Assembly (NCBI GenBank): GCA_023382535.1
Contig: JAHDWA010000029.1
Span: forward strand, 51,959-115,958
DNA from: Anaerolineae bacterium
GTDB lineage: Bacteria; Chloroflexota; Anaerolineae; 4572-78; J111
Direction of reading: 5' to 3'
Length of the DNA: 64,000 bases
This document shows positions 1-7,716 of this stretch, piece by piece. How positions within the stretch are numbered: the stretch's first letter is position 1; every line of letters starts with the position of its first letter. The position numbers and the translations under genes were made by a program. Below the pieces are notes generated by a model, which saw only the letters and a program-made list of their open reading frames with translations, was not told the origin of the DNA and did not search any database.

Positions 1-564
1 GTGCTGGCCGAGGTGTACGAAATGAGATGGTTTCCCGGCGACGACCTGTGCGCCGCCCTGCGTCCCCGCGGCCTGCCGATAGGCAACCTGACCAGCCAGT
101 TCTGGGCCAACTGTTACCTCAACTCATTGGATCATTTTGTCAAGCGCGAGCTGCGCTGCTCAGGTTATGTGCGTTACGTTGACGATCTGGCCCTTTTCGG
201 CGATGATAAGGCAGAGTTGTGGCGCTGGCGTGAAGCCGTGGTGGCGCGGCTGGCCCAACTGCGGCTGACCCTGCACCCGTCGGCTCAGCCCCGGCCTGTC
301 AGCGAAGGTGTGTCATTTCTGGGCTTTGTCATCTTTCCTGAGCGGCGACGGCTTAAACAGCGCAAGGGGCTGCACTACCGGCGCAAGCTGGCCCGGCTGC
401 TGGCCGCTTATGAAGCCGGGGAAATTCCGCTGGATGCGGTCACAGCCAGCGTGCAGGGCTGGGTGAACCACGTCCGTTATGGCAACACAATCGGGCTGCG
501 CAAGGCGGTGTTGAGTAAAATGATCCTGAAAGCACCTCTACTTGACCGGGAGGATGAACGATGA
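1..564 (+). CDS. DGR-type reverse transcriptase, 3' part (cut by window edge)
   Basis: The 187 visible residues are the palm and C-terminal part of a reverse transcriptase; the fingers and first catalytic aspartate lie outside the window. The sequence shows the motif IGNLTSQ (nt 79-99) and the catalytic YVDD (nt 175-186). A GxxxSQ signature in place of the group II intron QGxxxSP is typical of diversity-generating retroelement (DGR) enzymes. DGR RTs copy a template RNA with errors at adenines and direct the copy into a variable repeat of a target gene. The stop overlaps the start of the next gene by 4 nt, so the RT and its likely target are co-transcribed. No template repeat is visible here; it and an accessory gene may lie left of the window. 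A retron or group II RT is less likely. Confidence 0.85.
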   Translation: MLAEVYEMRWFPGDDLCAALRPRGLPIGNLTSQFWANCYLNSLDHFVKRELRCSGYVRYVDDLALFGDDKAELWRWREAVVARLAQLRLTLHPSAQPRPVSEGVSFLGFVIFPERRRLKQRKGLHYRRKLARLLAAYEAGEIPLDAVTASVQGWVNHVRYGNTIGLRKAVLSKMILKAPLLDREDER

Positions 565-3500
565 GTTTCAATCTGCAAATCTGGAAAGAGAAAACTCAGG
601 CCCTGCTGCCCCAGGTAGGGCGAGATCTGGCCCACCTGAAACAGCAAGATACGCCCCTGCTGCTGTACGGCTACCTGAGTGGCTTTGCCTTGCTGCCGCC
701 GGCCCTGGCGGCCAAAAGCGGCGATCTGATGCAGGTGGCCGTAACCATTGGCGGCGTGTTTGGCGGCCTCGGCGGCAGTTTGCTGGCCAATAAAGTGCAA
801 GAGTGGGCCAATCAGGCCGCAGTATTAACCGAAAGTACGCTGACCGAAAAGGTAATGGCTGAAATCCCGCAACAGCCGGAGCTACGGCAAGAGCTTGACC
901 AGGTATTGGAAGCTCTGGCGGTCATCCCACAGACGGCGCAAAGTTTAGGTGAAACGGACCGGGCCTGGTTTGTGGCGACTCTGGCCCGCGAGTTAGCAGA
1001 GCTGGGCGCGCTGCGTGCGGACAACGCCCGGCTGGTAGGCCCAGGCTTGATTATCCAGGGCAGCCGATTACAGGGCGGCGACCGCAGCGTGCTGGCCAGC
1101 CAGGCCCAGGTCATCATCACCGGCGATGGCAACCAGGTCACATTAATTCTGGGCAGCGATCCAGCAGCGGAGGCTGCGACCAGCGCCGATTTGCGCCGGT
1201 CTTACCTGAACCGTCTGTTTGAGCAGTGCAGCTACTTGCCCCTGGCCGGGGTTGATCGGGCCGTGGCTGGTAAGCTGGAAACGGAACTGAATCTCAGCAC
1301 CATCTATACCGCCCTGCTGACCATTGGCAGCGAGGAGCCGGGACGCCGGGCTGTGGCGGCCGAGCCGAAGCGCCTGTCGGCCCTGGCCCAACTGGACCGT
1401 CAGCCCTACCTGGTGCTGTTGGGCGATCCGGGCAGCGGCAAAAGTACCTTTGTTAATTTTGTGATTATGTGCCTGGCCGGAGAAGAACTGGAGCGGGAGG
1501 AGGCCAACCTGGTTCGCCTCACTGCGCCCCTGCCGGATGATAAGGGTCAAGATCAGGCCGAACGCCAGCCCTGGCAGCATGGGGCGCTACTGCCGGTGCG
1601 GATCATCCTGCGTGATTTTGCCGCGCAGGGGCTGCCGCCGGTAGGCCAGCCCGCTACCGCTCACCATCTGTGGGAATTTATCAGCGCCGATTTACAGGCG
1701 GCTCAATTGGGTGAATTTCTCAAACCCCTTGAAAAAATATTGCGCCAGAAAGGAGGCTTGCTGCTGCTGGACGGGTTAGACGAGGTACCCGAAGCCGGGC
1801 AGTGCCGGGAGCAGCTCAAACAGGCCGTGGAAGATTTCAAAAGCGCCTTTCCGCGCTGCCGCTTGCTGGTGACCAGCCGGACCTACGCTTATCAGGAGCA
1901 GAACTGGCGCTTGAAAGGTTTCCGCGAGACGGTGTTAGCTCCGTTTAGCCAGGGGCAGATTCGTCGTTTTGTGGACGGCTGGTATCGCCATATGGCCTAC
2001 CTGCAGCGCTTCACTTCGGATACCGCCCACGCCCAGGCCGAGCGGCTCAAGCAGGCCATCCTGGGCAACGCCCGACTGAGCCAATTGGCCGAGCGACCGC
2101 TGCTGCTGACCTTGATGGCCAGCCTGCACGCCTGGCGCAGCGGCAGCCTGCCGGAGCGCCGGGAAGAACTGTATGACCAGGCCGTGGATTTACTGTTGTA
2201 CTGGTGGGAGCGGCCCAAGGTCCGGCGCGGCCAGCCGGGACGGCCAGCGGTAGCTGCCGAGCCGGGATTGGTGGAGTGGCTGGAGGTGGATCGGGAAAGG
2301 GTGCGTCGCTTCCTGAACGAACTGGCCTATGACGCTCATGCTGGACAGTCTGATCTGCTTGGCACTGCCGATATTGCCGAAGACCGACTGGCCGGCGGCC
2401 TGCTCCGGCTGAGTGACAAAGCCGGACTGAATCCGCTTGAATTGCGGCGCTACCTGAGCCAGCGGGCCGGGCTGCTGCTGCCACGGGGAGTAGAAGTTTA
2501 CACCTTCCCGCACCGGACTTTCCAGGAGTACCTGGCCGCCTGCCACCTGACCGATTATAAATATCCCGGCGAGATAGCCCGGCTGGCCCGGACCGACCCG
2601 GATCGCTGGCGGGAAGTGCTCTTGCTGGCCGGGGCCAAGGCCGCCCGCGGGTCCCAATCGGCCATCTGGAGCCTGGCCCGCAAATTATGCTGGGCCGAGC
2701 CGCCCCGGGCCGGGGCCGCCCCAGAGCAGGTCTGGGGGGCGCACCTGGCCGGCCAGGCCCTGGTCGAAACGGCCAACCTGGCCGACGTGGACGAGGATGA
2801 CCGGCAAACCCTGGCGCGGATCAAGGCCTGGCTGAACTATATCCTGGCCCAGGCCGCCTTGCCTGCCCGCGAGCGCGCCCTGGCCGGACAGACTCTGGCC
2901 GTGTTGGGCGATGACCGGCCCGGCCAGGGGCTTCGGGCTGACGGTCTACCGGACATTGCCTGGTGTGACATTCCTGCCGGGCCGTTTGTACGGGGGAGTG
3001 TGGATGATAGATTGTCATTCGTTGGTAAAGAAACGCCCCAGCAAACCATTACCCTCCCGACTTTCAGAATCGGCCGCTACCCCATCACCAACATTCAGTA
3101 CACGGTTTTTGTGGAGGATGGCGGTTATACTGACAAATGGCGGCGCTGCTGGACCAAGGCCGGCTGGCGGTGGAAAGAGAAGAGGACCGGACCGGACAAG
3201 TTCGGAGGTGTTTTTGACCTGGCCAACCATCCGGTCGTGATGGTGAGTTGGTATGAAGCCGTGGCATTTTGCCACTGGCTGACGGAGCGGCTGCGAGCAG
3301 CAGGGAAATTGGGGGAAGGTAAAGAAGTGAGCCTGCCCAGTGAAAGCCAGTGGGAGAAGGCCGCGCGCGGCCCGAATGGGCGCGTTTATCCCTGGGGCAA
3401 TGAGGCTGACCCGGAGCGGGCTAATTACGGCGAGACCGGCATCGGCGCAACCAGTGTGGTAGGCTGCTTTCCGGGCGGCGCCAGCGTCTATGGGGTGGAG

Positions 3501-3734
3501 GAAATGAGTGGGAACATCTGGGAGTGGTGCCGGACCAAATTTGAGAAGAGTTATGAAAATTACCGGGATGACAATGCCCTTGAGGGGGATGCCCCGCGGG
3601 TGGTGCGGGGCGGGGCGTTCTTCAGTTATGCTAGGCTCGTCCGCTGTGCCGCGCGCAGCGGCAGCGATCCGTTCTACAGGAGCAGGGACTACGGTTTTCG
3701 GGTATGTGTAGTCGGGGTGTCCCCATCCTCTTGA
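561..3734 (+). CDS. NACHT ATPase with C-terminal FGE-sulfatase domain, likely DGR target protein
   Basis: This 1057-aa protein has an N-terminal hydrophobic stretch (about residues 38-75), then a NACHT-type STAND ATPase: Walker A GDPGSGKST at 288-296 and Walker B LLLLDGLDE at 400-408. A helical region follows, and from about residue 797 a formylglycine-generating-enzyme-like (C-type lectin fold) domain. The tail holds the conserved VVRGGAF and YGFRV blocks used by many DGR variable proteins. NACHT proteins usually oligomerise when a sensor domain binds a ligand; here the sensor would be the diversifiable C-terminus. The gene overlaps the RT by 4 nt. Domain calls are firm. The DGR-target role is inferred from the neighbour and the codon pattern of the tail. 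The ligand is unknown. Confidence 0.85.
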   Translation: MSFNLQIWKEKTQALLPQVGRDLAHLKQQDTPLLLYGYLSGFALLPPALAAKSGDLMQVAVTIGGVFGGLGGSLLANKVQEWANQAAVLTESTLTEKVMAEIPQQPELRQELDQVLEALAVIPQTAQSLGETDRAWFVATLARELAELGALRADNARLVGPGLIIQGSRLQGGDRSVLASQAQVIITGDGNQVTLILGSDPAAEAATSADLRRSYLNRLFEQCSYLPLAGVDRAVAGKLETELNLSTIYTALLTIGSEEPGRRAVAAEPKRLSALAQLDRQPYLVLLGDPGSGKSTFVNFVIMCLAGEELEREEANLVRLTAPLPDDKGQDQAERQPWQHGALLPVRIILRDFAAQGLPPVGQPATAHHLWEFISADLQAAQLGEFLKPLEKILRQKGGLLLLDGLDEVPEAGQCREQLKQAVEDFKSAFPRCRLLVTSRTYAYQEQNWRLKGFRETVLAPFSQGQIRRFVDGWYRHMAYLQRFTSDTAHAQAERLKQAILGNARLSQLAERPLLLTLMASLHAWRSGSLPERREELYDQAVDLLLYWWERPKVRRGQPGRPAVAAEPGLVEWLEVDRERVRRFLNELAYDAHAGQSDLLGTADIAEDRLAGGLLRLSDKAGLNPLELRRYLSQRAGLLLPRGVEVYTFPHRTFQEYLAACHLTDYKYPGEIARLARTDPDRWREVLLLAGAKAARGSQSAIWSLARKLCWAEPPRAGAAPEQVWGAHLAGQALVETANLADVDEDDRQTLARIKAWLNYILAQAALPARERALAGQTLAVLGDDRPGQGLRADGLPDIAWCDIPAGPFVRGSVDDRLSFVGKETPQQTITLPTFRIGRYPITNIQYTVFVEDGGYTDKWRRCWTKAGWRWKEKRTGPDKFGGVFDLANHPVVMVSWYEAVAFCHWLTERLRAAGKLGEGKEVSLPSESQWEKAARGPNGRVYPWGNEADPERANYGETGIGATSVVGCFPGGASVYGVEEMSGNIWEWCRTKFEKSYENYRDDNALEGDAPRVVRGGAFFSYARLVRCAARSGSDPFYRSRDYGFRVCVVGVSPSS
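3598..3715 (+). other. Candidate DGR variable region
   Basis: The end of the NACHT-FGE gene encodes the block between RVVRGG and YGFRV. Many codons there end in C or T with differing first two bases (TTC, TTC, TAT, AGC, GGC, AGC, TTC, TAC, AGC, GAC). That pattern is expected if they derive from AAC/AAT codons of an adenine-mutagenised template repeat. The template copy is not in the window, so the exact borders are inferred. Confidence 0.6.
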
Positions 3735-3872
3735 CTCTGATCTCTGAACCCTCTGACCTCTGACCCTCTGAATCGGGGGCTGGGGGTTAGAGGTTGGGGG
3801 TTGGGAAAAGCGGTGACTATCAGACCCCCTGAATCCCGGCGGTAGCCGGGCCGCCGAAAATTTTTAGAGAGA

Positions 3873-3895
3873 GGCCGGTCCCTAAAGGACCGGCC
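3873..3895. terminator. 9-bp perfect hairpin between convergent genes
   Basis: GGCCGGTCC pairs with GGACCGGCC across a 5-nt loop, between the rightward NACHT gene and the leftward HNH gene. It has no long T-tract, so a terminator role is only plausible. A diverged copy of its core (GGTCCCTAAAGGACC) is found near 11890, so it may instead be a small dispersed repeat. The rest of 3735-3872 is low-complexity CTCTGA-like sequence. Confidence 0.4.
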
Positions 3896-3908
3896 TACAC
3901 TTGTGAGG

Positions 3909-4301
3909 CTATTTCCCGGCCTGGTCAGGGGTTGTCGCTTCCCAGGCCAGCAGATTCTGAATGGTCATCTCGCTGGGCCAGTCGTCGTTATCCCAGACGA
4001 AGCGCCGCCAATCGGAGGGAATCAGCCTGGCTTTCAGGGCCGCGCCGATGAGGCCGCGATGGCGCGGGTCGGTTCGCAAAGCGTGGCAACTCCGGCAGAG
4101 GACGCGCAGATTGCTGAGGGCATTGCCGGCCCCTTTGCCGGATTGTATATGATCAATCTGGCAGCGATTTAGAGGGAGAGGCGGTTTGCCCTGGCAGTAG
4201 GGACCCTGGCAGTACCCGCCATCCCGCAGCCAGACCTGCCGGCGCAGGGCCAGCCAAACTTCTCGCGGCGGCCGATGTCTGGGCATTTTTGTCTCTTTCA
4301 T
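3909..4301 (-). CDS. HNH endonuclease
   Basis: This 130-aa protein has the compact HNH (ββα-metal) layout: a CxxxxC pair, the motif CQIDHIQSG, then NLRVLCRSCHALR. The second H of IDH..., the N of NLR and the final H of CH are the usual metal and catalytic positions. HNH enzymes nick or cut DNA in homing, restriction, phage packaging and CRISPR-type systems. It lies downstream of, and in the same direction as, the RAMP-like gene and pentanucleotide array, 74 nt after the array, and may share their transcript. The start is the ATG at 4301. Family call is firm; the biological role is unknown. Confidence 0.8.
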   Translation of the reverse strand: MKETKMPRHRPPREVWLALRRQVWLRDGGYCQGPYCQGKPPLPLNRCQIDHIQSGKGAGNALSNLRVLCRSCHALRTDPRHRGLIGAALKARLIPSDWRRFVWDNDDWPSEMTIQNLLAWEATTPDQAGK

Positions 4302-4374
4302 AAATTGCCCTCACTCCAACTCTCCTCCCATTAGGGAAGGAGAGCCGCGCTCGCGGCGGGGAGAGGGATTTTAT

Positions 4375-4490
4375 CCGTGCCGTGCCAGACCCGACCAGAC
4401 CTAACCACACCGAGCCACACCCGACCAGACCATACCAACGCCATACCCAGCCTTACCACGCCAAGCGTAGCCGGGCCGGGCCAAGCCGTG
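4375..4490 (-). repeat. Degenerate pentanucleotide array, (YNNGG)x23
   Basis: On the plus strand the stretch reads as 23 consecutive units CCNNR (one unit has 6 bases, one lacks the second C); on the minus strand this is YNNGG. The GG is nearly invariant, the first base is always a pyrimidine and the middle two bases vary from unit to unit (for example TCTGG, TCGGG, TGTGG, TTAGG). It starts 10 nt after the stop of the RAMP-like gene and would be transcribed with it. It is too regular for random sequence and has no identical spacer-repeat structure, so it is neither a CRISPR nor a normal microsatellite. Function unknown. Confidence 0.85.
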
Positions 4491-4500
4491 TAAAAGCCGC

Positions 4501-5094
4501 TCAGCTTTCGCCGGAAAGCGTGAACGCCTCGACGGCGAAACGTCCAAAGCCCACCGTCCGGCCATCCCCCAAGCCGCAGAATTGGCCGGCGTCGTTGGCA
4601 ATCGCCTGCATCTCCGGCCGGGAAATGAGGGTCTTATCCCATTCGATGTTGAAACTCAAGCGCCAGCCGGGGGAAGCCGCGATCCGGTAGCGCACATTCC
4701 TGGCCCGGGTCGCCGGATTCTTAACACTGCGGATGTCAAGATAGACCGGCTGCGCCGGGTCGGATGACAGTTGGTCGTCAGGTGGCAGGAAGCGGTCCAT
4801 CAGGGACCGCTCGTCCAAAACCTGGAGGGTCGCCACCAGCTTCGGCTGGAGCGAGCCGCGTCCCTTTTTGGTGTATTTCGCCCCATCGCGCAGACAGCCG
4901 AAGATGTAGGTCGGCTCGATGTAGAGCTGGCGCTCCTGGGTCATCAGGACCGACTTGCGCCACTCGTCGGGGTCGTTGCCGGCCACGCCGGATTTCTCCT
5001 GCTTGGCCAGAGGGATCGCCTCTGGCGTAAAGGCGTTCCAGAGAAAGGCGCGAGTGCCTCTAATGGTGATAGAGGCTTTGATGATGTTGCTCAT
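4501..5094 (-). CDS. RAMP-like protein of unknown function, array-associated
   Basis: This 197-aa protein is not one I can name. Its C-terminus carries a glycine-rich loop, GLGDGRTVGFGRF, which resembles the G-loop of RAMP-fold RNA-binding proteins (Cas5/6/7 type). The N-terminal SITIRGTRAFLW strand is also compatible with a ferredoxin-like fold. The start is supported by an AAGGAG site and a near-consensus promoter. Directly after the stop comes the YNNGG array and then an HNH gene, so an RNA-binding role linked to the array is a reasonable guess but unproven. A divergent XRE gene and a palindrome upstream suggest repression control. It could alternatively be a phage structural or ssDNA-binding protein. 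Confidence 0.6.
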   Translation of the reverse strand: MSNIIKASITIRGTRAFLWNAFTPEAIPLAKQEKSGVAGNDPDEWRKSVLMTQERQLYIEPTYIFGCLRDGAKYTKKGRGSLQPKLVATLQVLDERSLMDRFLPPDDQLSSDPAQPVYLDIRSVKNPATRARNVRYRIAASPGWRLSFNIEWDKTLISRPEMQAIANDAGQFCGLGDGRTVGFGRFAVEAFTLSGES

Positions 5095-5126
5095 TGTTTC
5101 ATCTCCTTACTCTAGTTTAAGATAGT

Positions 5127-5156
5127 ATTATAGCTTATATAAGCATTGTACGTCAA
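5127..5156 (-). promoter_or_regulatory. Sigma70-type promoter for the RAMP-like gene
   Basis: On the minus strand TTGACG (5151-5156) is followed after 18 nt by a perfect TATAAT (5127-5132), about 35 nt upstream of the start codon. This is the strongest promoter match in the left part of the window. Confidence 0.75.
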
Positions 5157-5173
5157 CTATCTGGTTGACATTT

Positions 5174-5190
5174 CAGCAGTAATACTGCTG
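5174..5190. promoter_or_regulatory. Palindromic operator CAGCAGTAATACTGCTG
   Basis: A perfect 17-bp palindrome lies between the two divergent promoters (5127-5156 leftwards, 5196-5224 rightwards). It is a natural binding site for the small XRE regulator encoded next door, which would control both directions. Confidence 0.65.
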
Positions 5191-5195
5191 ATGCG

Positions 5196-5224
5196 TTGAC
5201 TTTGACTCCTCACGATGATAGTAT
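5196..5224 (+). promoter_or_regulatory. Promoter of the small XRE regulator
   Basis: TTGACT (5196-5201), a 17-nt spacer and TAGTAT (5219-5224) give a moderate match to consensus, 53 nt before the regulator start codon and adjacent to the palindrome. Confidence 0.5.
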
Positions 5225-5276
5225 GTTAAAAATGTGACTAAAACAGCACAACCCCCTGATTGAGGAGAAAGCAAAG

Positions 5277-5516
5277 ATGACGGTAAAAGTGACCCTTAAG
5301 CAATTCATTCGAGAATATGAAGCAGCTCACCAGTGTGATCTCACTTGGGCTGACATTAAACGAGCAACCGGGATTGCCGATGGGACGCTGGACCGCCTCC
5401 TGAATGGCAAATCACAAAGAGTAGACTTGGAGGTATTGGATAAGCTCTGTAAGTTTCTGGATGTCAAGAGCGGGCCGATTCCGTTTATTATCTACCAGGA
5501 AGATGGCCCGGCTTGA
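5277..5516 (+). CDS. Small XRE/Cro-type HTH regulator
   Basis: This 79-aa protein is essentially one Cro/C1-type helix-turn-helix: LTWADIKRATGIADGTLDRL is the HTH, followed by the typical helix around VLDKLCKFLDV. Length and layout match YozG/Cro-like repressors. The start ATG has a GAGGAG site. It is divergent from the RAMP-like gene across the operator palindrome, so autoregulation and control of that operon are likely. No sensor domain is present. Confidence 0.8.
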   Translation: MTVKVTLKQFIREYEAAHQCDLTWADIKRATGIADGTLDRLLNGKSQRVDLEVLDKLCKFLDVKSGPIPFIIYQEDGPA

Positions 5517-5935
5517 GGTATCGGCGCCGGTGGAGCAGGCCAGGTAATTACGGGGACCGGTGGTATTCATGTCGGAGCAGCCAACCGGTGGACCGGCTAT
5601 GGGGAGGCCTCCTGGGGGAGGGAGAGGGGGTGCCTGTTTTTTAAAAAGTCATCTCCCTAGTTCCATATAGATAGATGTCATACATAATGACATCCACTGC
5701 CGCACACCCAAGAGATTTTGGGTGATGTTACATTTTGTTACGTAGCTTTTTACCAAATTTAACCTCGAGCGGCAAAAACCTTGACTCGCGTTTGGTTCGT
5801 AGGATAAGATGGGATGGATAGAACAGGGGTATCGTTGATTGGGCCGGGTGGCGATGGGTCTTTAGGGACAGAAAACGCAGTCTTCAAAGTTGCCTGGTCA
5901 CGACTGAGGCGGAATTAAGTTAAGGAGGTAGTCTA
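5517..5935. promoter_or_regulatory. 419-bp regulatory intergenic region
   Basis: No gene is supported here. It contains two perfect inverted repeats: GATGTCAT/ATGACATC (5674-5681 and 5687-5694) and CACCCAA/TTGGGTG (5705-5711 and 5718-5724). It also holds a good rightward promoter, TTGACT (5781-5786), an 18-nt spacer and TAAGAT (5805-5810), which would drive the HTH gene at 5936. The first 120 nt contain three ACCGGTGG-like repeats and could be a remnant of a coding sequence. The left end of integrative element 1 may lie here. Confidence 0.5.
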
Positions 5936-6166
5936 ATGACGAGTGATACAAATATCTTGGGTCAAAATTTGAGTCCACTACAGATCCGCGCGCTACGGGC
6001 ATTGCTGCGTGAACGCACTTTCAATGATGCGGCTGCTGCAACTGGTGTCAGTCGGGTTACACTATGGAGGTGGCGGAAACTGCCAATGTTTCGGCAGGCA
6101 TTTACAGATGGTAAGAGGGTCGAGATTGACACACTGTACGCCGATGTGATGACGGGGCGGTTATAG
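5936..6166 (+). CDS. Small phage-type HTH protein (phBC6A51-like)
   Basis: This 76-aa protein contains the pattern TFNDAAAATGVSRVTLWRWRK, a helix-turn-helix like those of small phage and plasmid DNA-binding proteins and terminase small-subunit N-termini. It has an excellent AAGGAGG ribosome site and its own promoter 125 nt upstream. A regulatory or excision-related role in element 1 is plausible. The product is too short for a more precise call. Confidence 0.6.
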   Translation: MTSDTNILGQNLSPLQIRALRALLRERTFNDAAAATGVSRVTLWRWRKLPMFRQAFTDGKRVEIDTLYADVMTGRL

Positions 6167-6214
6167 TGGGAGATGTGGCAAGACCAACTTTTCTGTAAGA
6201 ATACACTCCGAGTT

Positions 6215-6292
6215 ATAGTAAAAACAAAAATTGCCCGCGCTGCTGGATCAGCCGGGCAAGCGATCAACCCAGTTGTGGGGCGACGGGCTGAC
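6215..6292 (-). ncRNA. Candidate small RNA on the minus strand
   Basis: Read leftwards, TTGACA (6322-6327), a 17-nt spacer and TACGCT (6299-6304) form a promoter-like pair. They are followed by about 78 nt rich in hairpins and ending in TTGCCCG...CGGGCAA with a TTTTTGTTTTT tract, a textbook intrinsic terminator. No open reading frame of note is present and the flanking genes are on the other strand. It could act on the divergent gene at 6343. The -10 is weak, so this is a prediction. Confidence 0.4.
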
Positions 6293-6342
6293 AATTTTAG
6301 CGTACACCGGCCCGCCGCCTTTGTCAAGAGAGGCGGTTCTTT

Positions 6343-7182
6343 ATGGACTTAGTATGTAAGGCGACGATGCCGGGCAATTTAGATACTTTTTCGACGCATG
6401 TAACTGGACTTCAGAGTGATGGCGACATTAGTGCTCTCATGGAGCAATATGAAGAATTTGTCTGCTTCAGAGGACCAACCTATGTTGGCAACTTCATTCG
6501 ATATGTAATTCTTATCACTCCGTGGGACATCTACTGTCGGTGGCAAAGTTTGGTAGATTCAGTTGTTGTCCAAAGTGCAGCGGCGAAAAAGGCGAAGTTG
6601 AGTCCGGAAAATCGAGAGAGAATGCTAAGACCGTTTTGGACAGCGCGTAACGAGTTTAAGCCTAAGTTAAAGGCGGCCACGTTGGAAATCGGCGTCGAGG
6701 CATCCGAGAGGGCGCCGGGTGTGCTCACCGTCTGCTTCCGAGATAATCAATGGCCGGAAGGAAGACTCACGCCAGACGAGCCGGAAACGTTAGAAATCAA
6801 GGAACTTCGGCCAATCGTATTCGCGTTGATTGAGGCTATCGCTCCGACCTCTAGTGACTCAGCTTCGGCGAAGGGTAACGATAAGGCGCAACTGACAAAA
6901 CCAGAGTTACCCCCGGCCCTGGCTGATTTATATCCTAATACGACCCGTCTAATGCCCTTTGCCCGCCCAGGATTTATAGAGGGCTGGCTCGGTCAAGGCG
7001 ACAAACGAAAAGAGGACCTAGAAAAGATTTTGACCATGATTAAAGCAGGATGTAACCAGTACGAGATTGAAAATGAATTAACGTTAGAGAAGTCAACTGT
7101 CAGTAAGTGGCTATCTGGCAAAGATAGAGTATCAATTGGGCTAACCATGGAGCAAGTTAGATACCATCTCTCCTCGTCGTAA
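6343..7182 (+). CDS. Hypothetical protein with C-terminal HTH
   Basis: This 279-aa protein is not recognised. The last ~70 residues contain a helix-turn-helix pattern around QYEIENELTLEKSTVSKWL, which suggests DNA binding. The N-terminal 180 residues are globular with no visible catalytic motif, signal peptide or membrane segment. It starts at ATG 6343, about 40 nt from the divergent small-RNA promoter. Its position next to replication genes suggests a regulatory or replication-control role in element 1, but this is inference. Confidence 0.55.
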   Translation: MDLVCKATMPGNLDTFSTHVTGLQSDGDISALMEQYEEFVCFRGPTYVGNFIRYVILITPWDIYCRWQSLVDSVVVQSAAAKKAKLSPENRERMLRPFWTARNEFKPKLKAATLEIGVEASERAPGVLTVCFRDNQWPEGRLTPDEPETLEIKELRPIVFALIEAIAPTSSDSASAKGNDKAQLTKPELPPALADLYPNTTRLMPFARPGFIEGWLGQGDKRKEDLEKILTMIKAGCNQYEIENELTLEKSTVSKWLSGKDRVSIGLTMEQVRYHLSSS

Positions 7183-7280
7183 TTTGTCAAGTTTCGTCTG
7201 ACTCACGTCAAGCCAAAATCGCTTACATTGATTTTATGAAATGTAGGCGATTTTTGATTCTGGGAAAAATGGAGGTTACG

Positions 7281-7493
7281 ATGCACAGAATCTATGTTCG
7301 GCTTAGATTAGATGAGCGTAATGCGCTTGTCAAATATTCTAAGAGAGAAAAACGTGATCCTCGCCAACAGGCTGCACTTTTGATTCGACAGGGGCTTGAA
7401 CGGCTGGGGCTTCTGCCATCCTCTCTAACTGGTGAACTTCACCCGACTAACATACGCACAGAGGAGGAGTCCTTTAATGTCAACAACCAGTAG
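7281..7493 (+). CDS. Small RHH-like protein
   Basis: The product, about 70 aa from the ATG at 7281, begins MHRIYVRLRLDERNALVKYS, which fits a ribbon-helix-helix strand followed by helices (RDPRQQAALLIRQGLERLG). A GGAGG site lies 6 nt upstream and decides this start over an in-frame ATG at 7236. RHH proteins are dimeric DNA-binding regulators of plasmids and toxin-antitoxin loci. It overlaps the next gene by 17 nt and is the first gene of the primase operon. Confidence 0.55.
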   Translation: MHRIYVRLRLDERNALVKYSKREKRDPRQQAALLIRQGLERLGLLPSSLTGELHPTNIRTEEESFNVNNQ

Positions 7494-7716
7494 CCGCCTT
7501 TTTTTAGCTTACAAGCTTTTGTTGACTCTGGCCGACGAAGCCGAGGATACTGATTGCGCCGATCAACAACACGTTTCCAAGCAAGGGGCGGAGAAAAAAG
7601 CCACTGTGCCAGAGACGACGGAAAACACAGATCCGGTAACTGAGTTACCCTCCCACTCGCAGGATAAAAACCAGACTTATGCTAGACCAAAAGATAGGAA
7701 GCGCAGGTCAAAATGA
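7477..7716 (+). CDS. Small hydrophilic hypothetical protein
   Basis: This 79-aa product starts at ATG 7477 behind a GAGGAGG site. It has a short N-terminal helix (SSRLFLAYKLLLTLADEAE) and a disordered, charged tail ending in RPKDRKRRSK. No family is recognised. Its stop overlaps the start of the primase gene by 4 nt, indicating translational coupling, so it may be an accessory factor of that protein. Confidence 0.5.
   Translation: MSTTSSRLFLAYKLLLTLADEAEDTDCADQQHVSKQGAEKKATVPETTENTDPVTELPSHSQDKNQTYARPKDRKRRSK

Noticed and set aside
3735..3908. Search for a DGR template repeat downstream of the target gene
   Set aside because: No copy of the variable region is present in the intergenic space or elsewhere that I could see; it is presumably left of the window.
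4375..4490. Reading the pentamer array as a CRISPR
   Set aside because: Units are only 5 nt with no repeat/spacer structure and no cas1/cas2; it is reported as a separate kind of array.
6227..6298. Possible attC site in element 1
   Set aside because: It has AAAATTG/CAATTTT ends and internal stems but no RYYYAAC/GTTRRRY cores; an intrinsic terminator on the minus strand explains it better.
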